Positions 17,055-26,272 of a stretch of DNA of 64,000 nt are shown here, in pieces. Both the position numbers and the translations under genes were made by a program. Source of the stretch: Pinibacter aurantiacus. Its GTDB lineage: Bacteria > Bacteroidota > Bacteroidia > Chitinophagales > Chitinophagaceae. Location: NCBI RefSeq assembly GCF_019130065.1, contig NZ_JAHSPG010000006.1:124001-188000 (forward strand). Direction: 5' to 3'. The notes under the pieces are model-generated. The model worked only from the letters and a program-made list of their open reading frames with translations, ran no database searches and was not told the origin of the DNA. The stretch's first letter is position 1, and each line of letters starts with the position of its first letter.

Positions 17055-18080
17055 TTTCCCTTTCCCCGGCCATTCAAACAGTTTTGTTTCAAACTTATAC
17101 CAGCTTGTTTCTATGTTGAAATTTTTATCGTTTATGCCGAGAATGTTTTCCAGTGTGTAGTCTTTGCTTTCTTTGTCTGTCAGCTGATGCGTCCATGCAG
17201 ACCTTGTGGAGGGACTGTTGCCTTCTCCTGTGTTGTTGTATTCTGCGTAGAAAACTGTTTTTTCATTTTGTGGATTGTCCCAGTTGTGCCAGCCCTTCGG
17301 CACGATTGCTTTTGGCAAAGCGCAATTCATGAATACTGTTTTTGCATTCGCTCGCCATGGTCGTCCGAGCAGTAACTTGTTTACAGAAGTATCTGCGATT
17401 ATTTTACAATTCATAAAAACATAGCCGAACTTTTTACCCTTTGTTGTGCTGGCTGCAGTAATGAATGAGTTTGCTTTACAACGAATCGTGCAATTGTTGA
17501 ACACTGCAGTGGCTGGGCCAAATATAAAATCTGTCGTGCCTTCGATGTAGCAATCTGTAAACAGTTGTCGCGACATTTCACCACCCGTGAAAATAGTGTC
17601 CTGGTTGCCAAGGAAACGACAATTTTTAAACACTGCCTGATCTGCATCTACGTGCAATGCAACTGCCTGCCCAACCGGACCTGCGGAGTTTGCAAAAGTG
17701 ATGTTCTCTGCAATGAATCTGTTGCCGGATATTTTAGCGGTGTAAGAAGTGAAGGTTGTGTTTTTCCCTCTTCCTGAATAATCATTGAAAGTGATGATCG
17801 TGCTGTCTGCACTCTGTCCTATGAAATGCACATCAGTATTAGTATTGGGCAACTCTATCTTTTCATTGTACACACCGTTTTTTATGTAAAGTAAAATTGG
17901 CATTAAGGGATAGACACGCATGGCATCAATGGCATCCTGAATATATTTGAAATCTCCCGAGCCGTCTTTTGCAACGGTGAACACATATTTGTATTGCTGC
18001 GGATTGGCAGTTTGCGCGAAAATGTTGGTGAAGAAACAAAAGGTAAAAAGAATGCTAAGGAAAAAGATCTTGAAATTCAT
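17052..18080 (-). CDS. pectin methylesterase, CE8
   Basis: 342 residues with a signal peptide (FFLSILFTFCFFTNIFAQ). The right-handed beta-helix of family CE8 is marked by FTVAKDGSGDFKYIQDAID, GPVGQAVAL (Gln138), FLGNQDTIF (Gln160, Asp161), YIEGTTDFIFG (Asp184) and LLLGRPWR (Arg240), which are the catalytic and oxyanion residues. It removes methyl esters from homogalacturonan in the periplasm so that polygalacturonases can act. The start is 7 bases after the stop of the upstream esterase, so they are co-transcribed. A second CE8 at 30759-31706 is only moderately similar, which suggests different substrate patterns rather than a recent duplication. An octamer repeat array covers its 3' end. Confidence 0.93.
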   Translation of the reverse strand: MNFKIFFLSILFTFCFFTNIFAQTANPQQYKYVFTVAKDGSGDFKYIQDAIDAMRVYPLMPILLYIKNGVYNEKIELPNTNTDVHFIGQSADSTIITFNDYSGRGKNTTFTSYTAKISGNRFIAENITFANSAGPVGQAVALHVDADQAVFKNCRFLGNQDTIFTGGEMSRQLFTDCYIEGTTDFIFGPATAVFNNCTIRCKANSFITAASTTKGKKFGYVFMNCKIIADTSVNKLLLGRPWRANAKTVFMNCALPKAIVPKGWHNWDNPQNEKTVFYAEYNNTGEGNSPSTRSAWTHQLTDKESKDYTLENILGINDKNFNIETSWYKFETKLFEWPGKGK

Positions 18081-18087
18081 CTGGCTG

Positions 18088-19083
18088 TTATTTGTTCGTG
18101 AAAACTTTTTGCAAAAACCCGTCGATATAATTTACCATGGGAGTGAACCATGGATTAAACAACGGAAATGAATGCGGTGCATTCTCAAATGTATGGACTT
18201 CTGAATAAATACTATAGTCATTCAGCACTTTAATAAAATCGTTTCTTCCTGCGTGCATGCGATCGACGGAACTGTTGAGAAAAAGAGTAGGAGGCGTTTT
18301 GCTGCCCACATAACTCAATGGAGACGCGGCGTTCCACAATCCTGTGTTTTCTTTTTTACTGTAACCAAACCAATAAGTACCTGCAGAAGTACTTTTGCTG
18401 TCATCTCCCTCGCCGGTTTCAGGATGTGTGAAAGACAATGTGCCGTCGATGTCTACAATGGCATTTACATTGGAGTTGATACCGTCATTGCAACCAGCTC
18501 CTTCAAACAATGGCATGTTACCCGTAACACCGAGAAATGCTGCGAGTTCGCCACCGGCAGAAAATCCAGCAATAACAATTTTAGAAGTGTCGACATTGTA
18601 TTTTGCAGCATTTGCTTTTATCCATCTGATAGCAGCTTTGAGATCATACACAGCCGCAGGAAAAAGGGCTTCCGTTGAAAGCCTGTATTCTGGAGTAAAA
18701 CAAACATATCCCTTTGCTGCAAGTGCCTGCGCCAATGGGTAATGTTGTGTTCTGTTGCCCGATCTCCAACCTCCACCATGAATCATGATGAATGCGATGC
18801 GATTGGTTTTTGCATCTTTTGGAGCAAACACATCGAGTGCAAGTTTGCGTTTGCCGGTCGTGCAATAGATAATATCTTTTGTGGTTTGAATATTTTTATC
18901 AGTAAACTCAGGTACAATTGAAATTTCAGGATTGCCTTTGAGGCTGTGCTTGTAGGCGCTGTAGTTTGTATAGCTCGTATCACGGATACCAGTAATGCCT
19001 TTTAGGGATTGTGCAGATGAAACTACAACTATAGAAATGCAGAGCAATGTAGCCGCCGTGTTTTTGAATAATTTTTTAATCAT
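18088..19083 (-). CDS. secreted alpha/beta-hydrolase esterase of the pectin locus
   Basis: 331 residues with a signal peptide (LLCISIVVVSSAQS). It has HGGGW (102-106), nucleophile GFSAGGE (Ser175), Asp274 in SSVDRMH and His304 in APHSF. The sequence resembles the hormone-sensitive-lipase/acetyl-esterase group found next to pectinases and CE8 enzymes. First of the minus-strand esterase-CE8 pair. Probable role: deacetylation of pectic or other plant polysaccharides. It is not closely similar to the other esterase at 15810-16733, so the two probably remove different ester groups. Confidence 0.82.
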   Translation of the reverse strand: MIKKLFKNTAATLLCISIVVVSSAQSLKGITGIRDTSYTNYSAYKHSLKGNPEISIVPEFTDKNIQTTKDIIYCTTGKRKLALDVFAPKDAKTNRIAFIMIHGGGWRSGNRTQHYPLAQALAAKGYVCFTPEYRLSTEALFPAAVYDLKAAIRWIKANAAKYNVDTSKIVIAGFSAGGELAAFLGVTGNMPLFEGAGCNDGINSNVNAIVDIDGTLSFTHPETGEGDDSKSTSAGTYWFGYSKKENTGLWNAASPLSYVGSKTPPTLFLNSSVDRMHAGRNDFIKVLNDYSIYSEVHTFENAPHSFPLFNPWFTPMVNYIDGFLQKVFTNK

Positions 19084-19579
19084 TGTGGCAAATTCGTGGT
19101 TGTTGTTTTGCTGAATAAAACTTGCGTTAGAGTGTGCGACGCCCGCCTGAATGAATTCTTTCGGGCAGGCAACGATGTTTAATACTTATTCAAATGTTGG
19201 GATCATAAATATAGAAGAAATTTTGAAATAACGAAGATTGAAGCGTAGGCAACGTTGCTTGCCCCACGAGCAAGGAATTTCAGAGTAACACAAAAAGACT
19301 GCTTGTGCTAATCCCAGATCCCTCGTATCTCGGGACGACAAACAGTCTTTGGTTACCGACTATTGACATGCTAGTAAGAAAAAAAATCCGTGTAAATCAG
19401 TCTTATCAGTGTCATCTGTGTGCCATCACATTTTCAAAATATTCACCATTCCGAAGAACGGGCTACCGGTAATTATAACGTTTGCTTTGTGAGGAAACCG
19501 GCCTCACCCGCTCTTCGGAAATGATGAATGTTGCTACCACATTTCAATTTTCAAATTTTCAAATTCCCAAATTTTCAAA
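19084..19579. other. intergenic region with two hairpins, no gene
   Basis: Between SusD and the esterase on the same strand. AAAGACTG (19294-19301) and CAGTCTTT (19343-19350) form a hairpin around a TCCCTCGTATCTCGGGACGACA segment, a common dispersed Bacteroidota repeat. A longer imperfect inverted repeat runs from CATTCCGAAGAACGGG (19447-19462) to CCCGCTCTTCGGAAATG (19507-19523). AT-rich TTTTCAAA repeats (19550-19580) lie just after SusD. The length and hairpins suggest the esterase-CE8 block has its own promoter or is attenuated relative to SusCD. Confidence 0.5.
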
Positions 19580-21097
19580 TTAATTATATCCCGGATTTTG
19601 TTTCAGGTTTGGATTCGCGGTTATTTGCTCGTTAGGAATTGGCATGAGACCACGATACTTTTCTGTTTGTGTGGTTTTGAATGCCCATGTGCCTGTGAAG
19701 AAATCTCCAAAGCGAATCATGTCCCTTCTCCTGCAGCCTTCCCACAGCAGCTCTCTTGCACGTTCGTCTTCGATGTTCTGTATGGTCAGCGCAGACAAAC
19801 TGCTTGCTTTGCTTCTTGTTCTTACCTTGTTGATGAGTGTTAATGCATCTGAACTATTTCCCAGCTTAAACAGTGCTTCTGCTTTTGTAAGAAGAATCTC
19901 AGAATATCTCACCATCACAAGATCGTTGTCTCCATTATAACCAGACCATGTGGTGCCAACCGGTGTATACTTTAAAACTTTGTAACCTTCATTATCCTGC
20001 GCACTGATGATGTCTTTAACCGGCACCAGCACCAATTGTGTACCATTAGCATATTTTAAAGGGCTCCCGTCTAGGTATGTTTGCGGGCCATATTCTATCA
20101 GCGTTTTTCTTACATCCTGGTTTTCGTACCTGTCAAGCACTGCTTGCGTTGTGCTGTAGCCATTGGCTGGTGCGAATGGCAGCGCATATTTCAACTGATC
20201 AAGCGCATTTTGTGTGTACAAAATAAACTGGTTGTTGCCTGCGGTTTTTACCGGATCAACAGTGAACGCAGAAATGATTTCTTTTGAGTTTGCCTGCAAG
20301 TTGGATTTGAAGTTGTTCAACACTTCGGCCTCCAGATCGAATGCGCCGGAACTGATCACTTTATCGCACATGTCACTTGCTTTTTGCCATTGCGGCGTGC
20401 CTGTGTAGACTTCTGCATTCAGGTAAAGAATTGCCAGTATAGAATAGATTGACTCCTTTGTAAACCTTGGATAGTAGGAGGTTCTGTTTACTTTTGTCAC
20501 AGACGGAATATCGTCCACGGCAGCCAGCAATTCTGATTCAATGAATTTATAGATGTCTGCCCTTGCTGTGTTTGTCGGCAGGTTGTTAGGATCGATCCTT
20601 GCAACTGTTACCAGCGGTATATTCCCCCAGTAATCCATGCAATAGAAATAACCGTAAGCTCTCAGCGCTCTTGTCTCTGCGATGAGTGGTTTCATTGCAT
20701 CCTGGTTCGGAGATTTTTGCAAACTCTCTAACACTGCGTTTGCTGTTCCTATTTCCTGGAACATATATTTCCATGCCCTTGCATTAGTGGCGTTGTTGGG
20801 ATCTTGTTGATGTTTAGTCAAATCAATATTGTTCTGGTCAAACCATCCACCACTTGCTCTGCCCGGCACGATGAATTCATCCGTCATAAATTCTCCCATT
20901 CTCCATGGATCATTTATATCAACGTTGTACGACAATAATTGGTACACGCCTGCAACGGATGACAATCCTTCGGCCTCTGTTTTATAGTAAGTATCTGGAG
21001 ACAAGCTTCCATACATTTCTTCATCCAGCTTGGTACATGCGGCAAGGCTGCTGAGGGAAGCGAAGCAAATAATCAGTTTTTTTATATTAGCATTCAT
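19580..21097 (-). CDS. SusD/RagB-family nutrient-binding outer-membrane lipoprotein (pectin locus)
   Basis: 505 residues from the first ATG at 21097 (the frame extends to 21106 only through TTG). The lipoprotein signal ends ASLSSLAACTKLDEE, with the lipid-attachment Cys near 21. It has typical SusD features: DTYYKTEAEGLSSVAGVYQLL near the N-terminus, TPR-like helices in the middle (ALRAYGYFYCMDYWGNIPLV), and C-terminal RYSEILLTKAEALFKLGN...LINKVRTRS and RARELLWEGCRRRDMIRFG. It binds oligosaccharides at the cell surface and caps the SusC partner encoded 30 bases upstream. The context (CE8, GH28, esterases) points to pectin oligomers. Confidence 0.92.
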   Translation of the reverse strand: MNANIKKLIICFASLSSLAACTKLDEEMYGSLSPDTYYKTEAEGLSSVAGVYQLLSYNVDINDPWRMGEFMTDEFIVPGRASGGWFDQNNIDLTKHQQDPNNATNARAWKYMFQEIGTANAVLESLQKSPNQDAMKPLIAETRALRAYGYFYCMDYWGNIPLVTVARIDPNNLPTNTARADIYKFIESELLAAVDDIPSVTKVNRTSYYPRFTKESIYSILAILYLNAEVYTGTPQWQKASDMCDKVISSGAFDLEAEVLNNFKSNLQANSKEIISAFTVDPVKTAGNNQFILYTQNALDQLKYALPFAPANGYSTTQAVLDRYENQDVRKTLIEYGPQTYLDGSPLKYANGTQLVLVPVKDIISAQDNEGYKVLKYTPVGTTWSGYNGDNDLVMVRYSEILLTKAEALFKLGNSSDALTLINKVRTRSKASSLSALTIQNIEDERARELLWEGCRRRDMIRFGDFFTGTWAFKTTQTEKYRGLMPIPNEQITANPNLKQNPGYN

Positions 21098-21127
21098 AGC
21101 AATCAAAAGTTAGTTTTAAAAAATAGC

Positions 21128-24100
21128 TTAGAAAGAAAGGTTTACTCCTGCACTTATTGCTTTAGCTCTTGGATAAGCCAGGTAGTCGATGCCAAGTGGT
21201 GCAACACCTGTGCCTGACACTTCTGAATTCACTTCCGGATCAAGGCCTGTGTATTTTGTAAACATCAACAGGTTTGTGCCTGTAATAAATGCCCTCGCAT
21301 TTGAAATGAATGTTCCCTTCACAGGAATGTTGTAGCTAAGCGTTACATTGTCGAGCCTGCAGAATGAACCATTCTCGATCCAGCGGGATGAATACTTTTT
21401 AGGTTGGTCACGCGCTACACCACTTGATACAGCGATGTCCATTACATTTCTTCCTGGCAGGTTATTTAAGTAGGCGAGGTTGTTGGCCGTCATATTGTAC
21501 ACGTCATTACCAACAGAGCCACGGAAAGTAAAGTTCAATGCAAATCTTTTGTAAGAAAGCGTGTTGGTGAAACCATAAATATAATTCGGTTGTGCATTGC
21601 CGATAATTGTATCATTTGCGCTGAGTTGTTCTACACCGCCTTTGATGCCATAGAATTGCTTACCATAAAAAGTTCCAAGCGGTTGCCCCGGCATGATTAG
21701 TTGCGCATAAATACCTGCAAGGCCCGCGCCTTGTATGGGAGCTATTTGAATGTTGTTTCCTTTGTATTGATCATTAGAAAGGCTCAAGACTTTGTTTCTA
21801 TTGAATGAAATGTTGAAGCTACTTTCCCATCTGAAATTGTTGCCGTCAATAACAGTTCCATTCAGGTCGACTTCCACGCCTCTGTTTTGTACACTTCCCA
21901 CATTAGCGAGTTGTGTGCTTACAGCAGTTGGAGAGGGCACAGGTAATCTCAGCAGCAGATCAGTTGTTTTCTTGTTGTAGAAATCAACACTACCACGCAG
22001 CCTGTTGTTAAGTATAACAAAGTCGATACCCGCATTGAATTGCGCCGTTTGTTCCCATCTCAAATTCGGATTTGCATATTGTTGTGGCAATACTACCGTT
22101 ACGCGTTCGCCGCCTACAATATAACCTGTAGTAGTGGCTCCCAGTGTTGTTACAGAGTTCAGGTTACCTATTTCCTGGTTGCCCGTAACACCATAGCTGG
22201 CGCGTACTTTCAGGTCATTGAATATTTTGGCAGGAAAAAATTTCTCACGAGAAATCCTCCATGCTACTGAACCTGAAGGGAAAGTTCCCCATTTGTTGCC
22301 TTCGCCAAATCTGCTTGAGCCATCTCTTCTGATCGTTCCTGTAACAAGGAAGCGATCATCAAAGCTATAGTTCACTCTTGCATAGAAGGAGATGAGCGTA
22401 TTGCTTTGTTTGAATGTACTTACGCCTTGTATTGTTTTTGCAGCTTGTAAACTGTACCATTTAAATTCATCTGACAAAAATCCTGAAGCCGAAGTTCTAT
22501 CGCCTTCATTAACGAAGTACTGCCAGGAATAACCGCCGATCGCATCTACAGAATGTTTGCCGAATATGTTGTTGTAGCGCAAAACTGTTTCCAGCAATTT
22601 GCTGTAATCCTGTAATTTCTGCACGCTTGCATAACCGCCAAGACCTGCGCCAAGAAGGTTTGATTTCTTGATGTATGAGTTACGGTCGATGTCTTGTTTT
22701 GTATAACCAAGATTAAGGTTGATGCTTAATGGACGCAATATTTTATACGTTGTAGAAAGATTGCCTAGGAACCTGGTGTTTGTAAGTTCGTCAATCACAT
22801 CCGTTGAAAATGAAACCGGGTTTACACGATATGGTGGAACGAAAGTATAGTTACCATTTGAATCGTACACGGGATAGGTAGGGTTGAAAACATATGCCTC
22901 ATAGTTCATGCTCGTGCCTGATTCACTACCCACGGTATTAGAAACCGGTGCAGATTTGGAAAAAGTTGTACCATAGTTTACACGCATGTCAAACGTAAGC
23001 CTGTCGTTCAATGCAGAGTGATTGATGTTGATGCGGGCATTGGCTCTTTTTAAATCGGAACCAAGCATTACGCCTTGCTGATTGCCATAGCCAAGTGATG
23101 CACGATAAGTGGTTTTGTTATTTCCTCCAGACATGGCAAGGTTGTAATCTTGCAAATATGCGGGTCTGTAAATTTCATCCTGCCAGTTGGTGTTGGCGCC
23201 TTTATCATCCAATGGCAAGCTGAGATCTTTCACCGTTTTTCTATATTGATCAGCAGATAAAACTGGCAATGTTTTAGAAACTTTAGAAACGCCGCCCATT
23301 GCACCCACGCTTACTTTCGGACTGCCTGCCTGGCCTTTCTTTGTGGTGATCACAATTACACCATTTGCACCGCGTGAACCATAGATGGCAGTTGCAGAGG
23401 CATCTTTCAAAACAGTGATTGATTCGATGTCATCAGGATTCAATGTCATCAAAGGATTGGTTGGTTCCTGGTCAAATACATCCGTACCATTACCGCGAAT
23501 ATTTGCCTGCGACACACCGGCAGAAGTGGAGATAGGCACTCCGTCGATTACATACAGCGGATCGTTAGAGCCTGTCAATGAGGTGCCACCGCGAATGCGT
23601 ATGGTGTTGGAACCACCGGGCTTGCCGCTGTTCTGTGAAATGTTCACGCCGGGCAGTTTACCCTGTATCGCCTGCTGTGGGCTAAGTACAGCGCCCTGGT
23701 TAAAGTTTTTATTGGTTACGGCCGACACTGAGCCTGTCAGGTCTTTTTGCTTCTGAGTACCATAACCTACCACCATGATCTGCTCAAGTGTCGCCGCAGT
23801 TTCTTTCATCGTAACAGATAATGAAAACGTAGTTCCTTCTTTTACGGAATATCCTGAAAGTGTTTGCGTTTCATAACCGATCATTGAAAGGTTAAAGTTG
23901 TAAGGCCCGCCAGATGGCACATGCAGGAATGCGAACACACCTGTTGAATCTGTTTTGGTGCCTGAAGTAAAATTTGTTTTTGCATTGCGGATAACAACCG
24001 ATACTCCCGCAAGTGGTTCATTTTTAGCACCACGAACAATTCCCTTTACTTCTCCCGAAGCATCCTGTGCACTTGCAAACAAAGGATGAAAAATTTGCAA

Positions 24101-24154
24101 AATAAATAGCAGTGGAAGAAAAGCCTTTGGTGGCTTAAGCAGTTGTAATCTCAT
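21128..24154 (-). CDS. SusC/RagA TonB-dependent outer-membrane transporter (pectin locus)
   Basis: 1,008 residues if started at ATG 24154 (MRLQLLKPPKAF); an alternative ATG at 24181 adds nine. The signal peptide ends HPLFASAQ, followed by a carboxypeptidase-D-like regulatory domain (~30-115), the TonB-box/plug (IMVVGYGTQKQKDLTGSV ... IRIRGGTSLTGSNDPLYVIDG ... IYGSRGANGVIVITTK) and a 22-strand barrel ending AISAGVNLSF. It imports oligosaccharides with the downstream SusD. The N-terminus carries no STN signalling domain although an ECF sigma/FecR pair lies directly upstream; such pairs usually control SusC proteins that do carry it. Confidence 0.93.
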   Translation of the reverse strand: MRLQLLKPPKAFLPLLFILQIFHPLFASAQDASGEVKGIVRGAKNEPLAGVSVVIRNAKTNFTSGTKTDSTGVFAFLHVPSGGPYNFNLSMIGYETQTLSGYSVKEGTTFSLSVTMKETAATLEQIMVVGYGTQKQKDLTGSVSAVTNKNFNQGAVLSPQQAIQGKLPGVNISQNSGKPGGSNTIRIRGGTSLTGSNDPLYVIDGVPISTSAGVSQANIRGNGTDVFDQEPTNPLMTLNPDDIESITVLKDASATAIYGSRGANGVIVITTKKGQAGSPKVSVGAMGGVSKVSKTLPVLSADQYRKTVKDLSLPLDDKGANTNWQDEIYRPAYLQDYNLAMSGGNNKTTYRASLGYGNQQGVMLGSDLKRANARININHSALNDRLTFDMRVNYGTTFSKSAPVSNTVGSESGTSMNYEAYVFNPTYPVYDSNGNYTFVPPYRVNPVSFSTDVIDELTNTRFLGNLSTTYKILRPLSINLNLGYTKQDIDRNSYIKKSNLLGAGLGGYASVQKLQDYSKLLETVLRYNNIFGKHSVDAIGGYSWQYFVNEGDRTSASGFLSDEFKWYSLQAAKTIQGVSTFKQSNTLISFYARVNYSFDDRFLVTGTIRRDGSSRFGEGNKWGTFPSGSVAWRISREKFFPAKIFNDLKVRASYGVTGNQEIGNLNSVTTLGATTTGYIVGGERVTVVLPQQYANPNLRWEQTAQFNAGIDFVILNNRLRGSVDFYNKKTTDLLLRLPVPSPTAVSTQLANVGSVQNRGVEVDLNGTVIDGNNFRWESSFNISFNRNKVLSLSNDQYKGNNIQIAPIQGAGLAGIYAQLIMPGQPLGTFYGKQFYGIKGGVEQLSANDTIIGNAQPNYIYGFTNTLSYKRFALNFTFRGSVGNDVYNMTANNLAYLNNLPGRNVMDIAVSSGVARDQPKKYSSRWIENGSFCRLDNVTLSYNIPVKGTFISNARAFITGTNLLMFTKYTGLDPEVNSEVSGTGVAPLGIDYLAYPRAKAISAGVNLSF

Positions 24155-24259
24155 ATGGCTTTGCAGTTTAAAAATGAACAAAAAGTTTCCCTTTAGCCGG
24201 TGCAGCGCACCGGCTTCACATCTCGCAAAAGATGAATGGTTTAAAATTTTAAGGTTGAA

Positions 24260-25327
24260 TTACTTTGTAATGATGAACGTGCTATCGTCCAGTTTGTTAA
24301 TCGTTAGTTTGTGCAGAATTCCAATGTCTTTTAAAATTGTTTCCAGCGAGTCTGTTCTATTGTATTTTCCGGTGAAATAAATATTCCTGACATCCTGTTG
24401 CTGATATTGAATCTTCACGTCAAACATTTCGGACAATTGATCAAGCACCTGCGCAAGTGTTTGATTATTGAACATGTACCATGATCCCTGGTTATTTTGT
24501 GGTATTGACGGATTTTCTTTTTGTTCGCTCGACATGATCTCTGCCGGAGTGCCGCTTGTGTTTAGTTTAAAGCCCTTCGCTTTTGTAAAATTCTTGTCGT
24601 ACACAAACTCCTGGCCAGGCATCAGATACACATCTTTTTTCATTCTTCGATTTGTCGCTTCCACAGGTTTTATCACCACTTTGCCTTCATACAATCGTAC
24701 TACGATTTGACTAGTGTGCGTGTAAGCCGTTACTGTAAACTCTGTGCCCAACGCTGTTGTTGCTATATCGCCGCTGATAACTGAAAAAGGTTTTGCATCA
24801 TCTTTTGCCACTTTGAAATAGGCTTTGCCAATCAGTGTAATATCTCTCTTCGTTTGGAAAGGTTCTTCGTAAGTCACTTCACTCTTATCTGCCAGTGTGA
24901 TCGAAGAGCCATCCATTAATTGCAACACTTCTTCATGTCCTGTTGTGTTTATCCTGTGCTGCATAACCGGCGCGTTGACACGGGTATTTTCTTTTCGCGC
25001 AACAGCCGGTTTTCTATCCGCCTTGTCGCTTGTCAAAAATTTGATGCCGACTCCCGCGAGTGCAATGAACAAAGCCGCTACGGCAATACGTTGTATGATC
25101 TTTCTTTTATACCACGGTAACACAACAATTGGCGTTTCAATGCCTGTTTCCGCCTGCACATTTTTCCAAATGATCTCTTTCAGTCTTCGCTCGTTCTCAA
25201 CATCGGGAAAAGGGGTATCCTGCGACTCTAGCCTCGTCATATATTCTTCCATCAACCGGCGCTCTGCGTCGGTCGCGGTACCTGTCAAATATTTATCAAC
25301 CAGTTGTATAAAATGTTCTTTGATCAT
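24260..25327 (-). CDS. FecR-family anti-sigma factor (DUF4974 C-terminus)
   Basis: 355 residues from ATG 25327 (three codons after a TTG that opens the frame). The N-terminal cytoplasmic part contains YLTGTATDAERRLMEEYM. A single transmembrane helix (RIAVAALFIALAGVGIKFL, ~83-101) follows, then the periplasmic FecR domain (VLQLMDGSSITLADKSEVTYEEPF ... PFSVISGDIATTALGTEFTV). The C-terminal DUF4974/STN-like domain has LAQVLDQLSEMFDVKIQYQ and YFTGKYNRTDSLETILKDI. It should hold the adjacent ECF sigma factor inactive until a transporter signal arrives. The sigma gene is 78 bases upstream in the same direction, and SusC is 105 bases downstream. Confidence 0.92.
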   Translation of the reverse strand: MIKEHFIQLVDKYLTGTATDAERRLMEEYMTRLESQDTPFPDVENERRLKEIIWKNVQAETGIETPIVVLPWYKRKIIQRIAVAALFIALAGVGIKFLTSDKADRKPAVARKENTRVNAPVMQHRINTTGHEEVLQLMDGSSITLADKSEVTYEEPFQTKRDITLIGKAYFKVAKDDAKPFSVISGDIATTALGTEFTVTAYTHTSQIVVRLYEGKVVIKPVEATNRRMKKDVYLMPGQEFVYDKNFTKAKGFKLNTSGTPAEIMSSEQKENPSIPQNNQGSWYMFNNQTLAQVLDQLSEMFDVKIQYQQQDVRNIYFTGKYNRTDSLETILKDIGILHKLTINKLDDSTFIITK

Positions 25328-25405
25328 GCGCTTCAATATATAAGTACCAAAATGAAAACGATACCCTACGGAAAATGAAAAATATTTTAAACTTTTTTTC
25401 GGCGA

Positions 25406-25990
25406 TTATTTGGCGAGGCTGATTACCAGCACCACCATCATCAAAATATGTTTGTTCTCCTGCAATACCTGGCGGAAATGTTTCAGGCAGAAGGTCATTT
25501 TTTTCTCTACGGTTTTTTCGGAAATGTTTAGTTGCAGGGCAATTTGTTTGTAGGTCATTTGCTCTTCCCGGCTCATGTGGAATATAAGCCTGCAATCTTC
25601 GGGAAGCGTGTCCAGTATATCTTTCAGCAAAGACTCCTGCTCTTTAAATAGTAGTGGATTTTCGTACACAATGTTTGCGGTGATATTGACCAGGCGACTG
25701 TAGAACTGCTCGTCGGCCTTTTGTTTTTTTATGGCTTTCAATATTTGAAAACGTACAGCCTGGTGGAGATAGGCGTTTAAAGTTTGAATATCTACCTCTG
25801 CATTTCGCTGCCACAGGGCTATGAAAACTTCCTGAACGGCATCCTGCGCCACAGATTCATTTTTAATGATCTTGTAGGCTGACCAATACAGATTGTTCCA
25901 ATACCGGTTGTAGATTTCGGCAAAGGCATCCTTGTTCGCCTCCTTAAGAAGCGTAAGCAGTTGCTGGTCAGTCAGAGCGGAATACTTCAT
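25406..25990 (-). CDS. ECF RNA polymerase sigma factor (Bacteroidota PUL type)
   Basis: 194 residues. Region 2 is DAFAEIYNRYWNNLYWSAY...AQDAVQEVFIALWQRN (~20-65). Region 4 is LPEDCRLIFHMSREEQMTYKQIALQLNISEKTVEKKM (~128-165). A short hydrophobic tail (MMVVLVISL) ends the protein, as is usual for sigma factors paired with FecR in this phylum. It should activate the pectin SusCD operon and possibly the divergent GH2-GH28-CE8 operon, which starts 283 bases away on the other strand. First gene of the sigma-FecR-SusC-SusD series. Confidence 0.93.
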   Translation of the reverse strand: MKYSALTDQQLLTLLKEANKDAFAEIYNRYWNNLYWSAYKIIKNESVAQDAVQEVFIALWQRNAEVDIQTLNAYLHQAVRFQILKAIKKQKADEQFYSRLVNITANIVYENPLLFKEQESLLKDILDTLPEDCRLIFHMSREEQMTYKQIALQLNISEKTVEKKMTFCLKHFRQVLQENKHILMMVVLVISLAK

Positions 25991-26272
25991 CTCAAAAAAG
26001 CAATCGTTTTATCAAATATAACTAATTGCATGCACCATGTAAAGCGGCTTGTGCATGGTTTATATTTCAAGTTCAATAATAGGAAAGAATTGACTTGCTG
26101 CAAACAGTTGTGTTTCATTCTTTTGAAAGATTTTTCTTCTTTCTGTTTATTTGTCTGTGTTAATTGTCATTTTTACAATTTATTTTGATTATCAGTCACT
26201 AACGTTTTATTTTAGAGGCCAAACAATTTCCTTCGGGAAAAACACCAAACGAATTGGAACAATGCTGAACTT
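25991..26272. promoter_or_regulatory. divergent promoter region of the pectin locus
   Basis: 282 non-coding, AT-rich bases between the ECF sigma gene and the GH2 operon. TTAATTGTCATTTTTAC at 26160-26176 is the reverse complement of GTAAAAATGACAATTAA, nearly shared with 43721-43732 and 43790-43804 upstream of the second SusC. No clear -33/-7 pair was found, as expected if the promoters are ECF-dependent. Confidence 0.35.

Noticed and set aside
16905-17375. 156-residue plus-strand frame
   Set aside because: Runs through the repeat element and octamer array and is antisense to the CE8 gene; Phe/Cys/Val-rich shadow composition.
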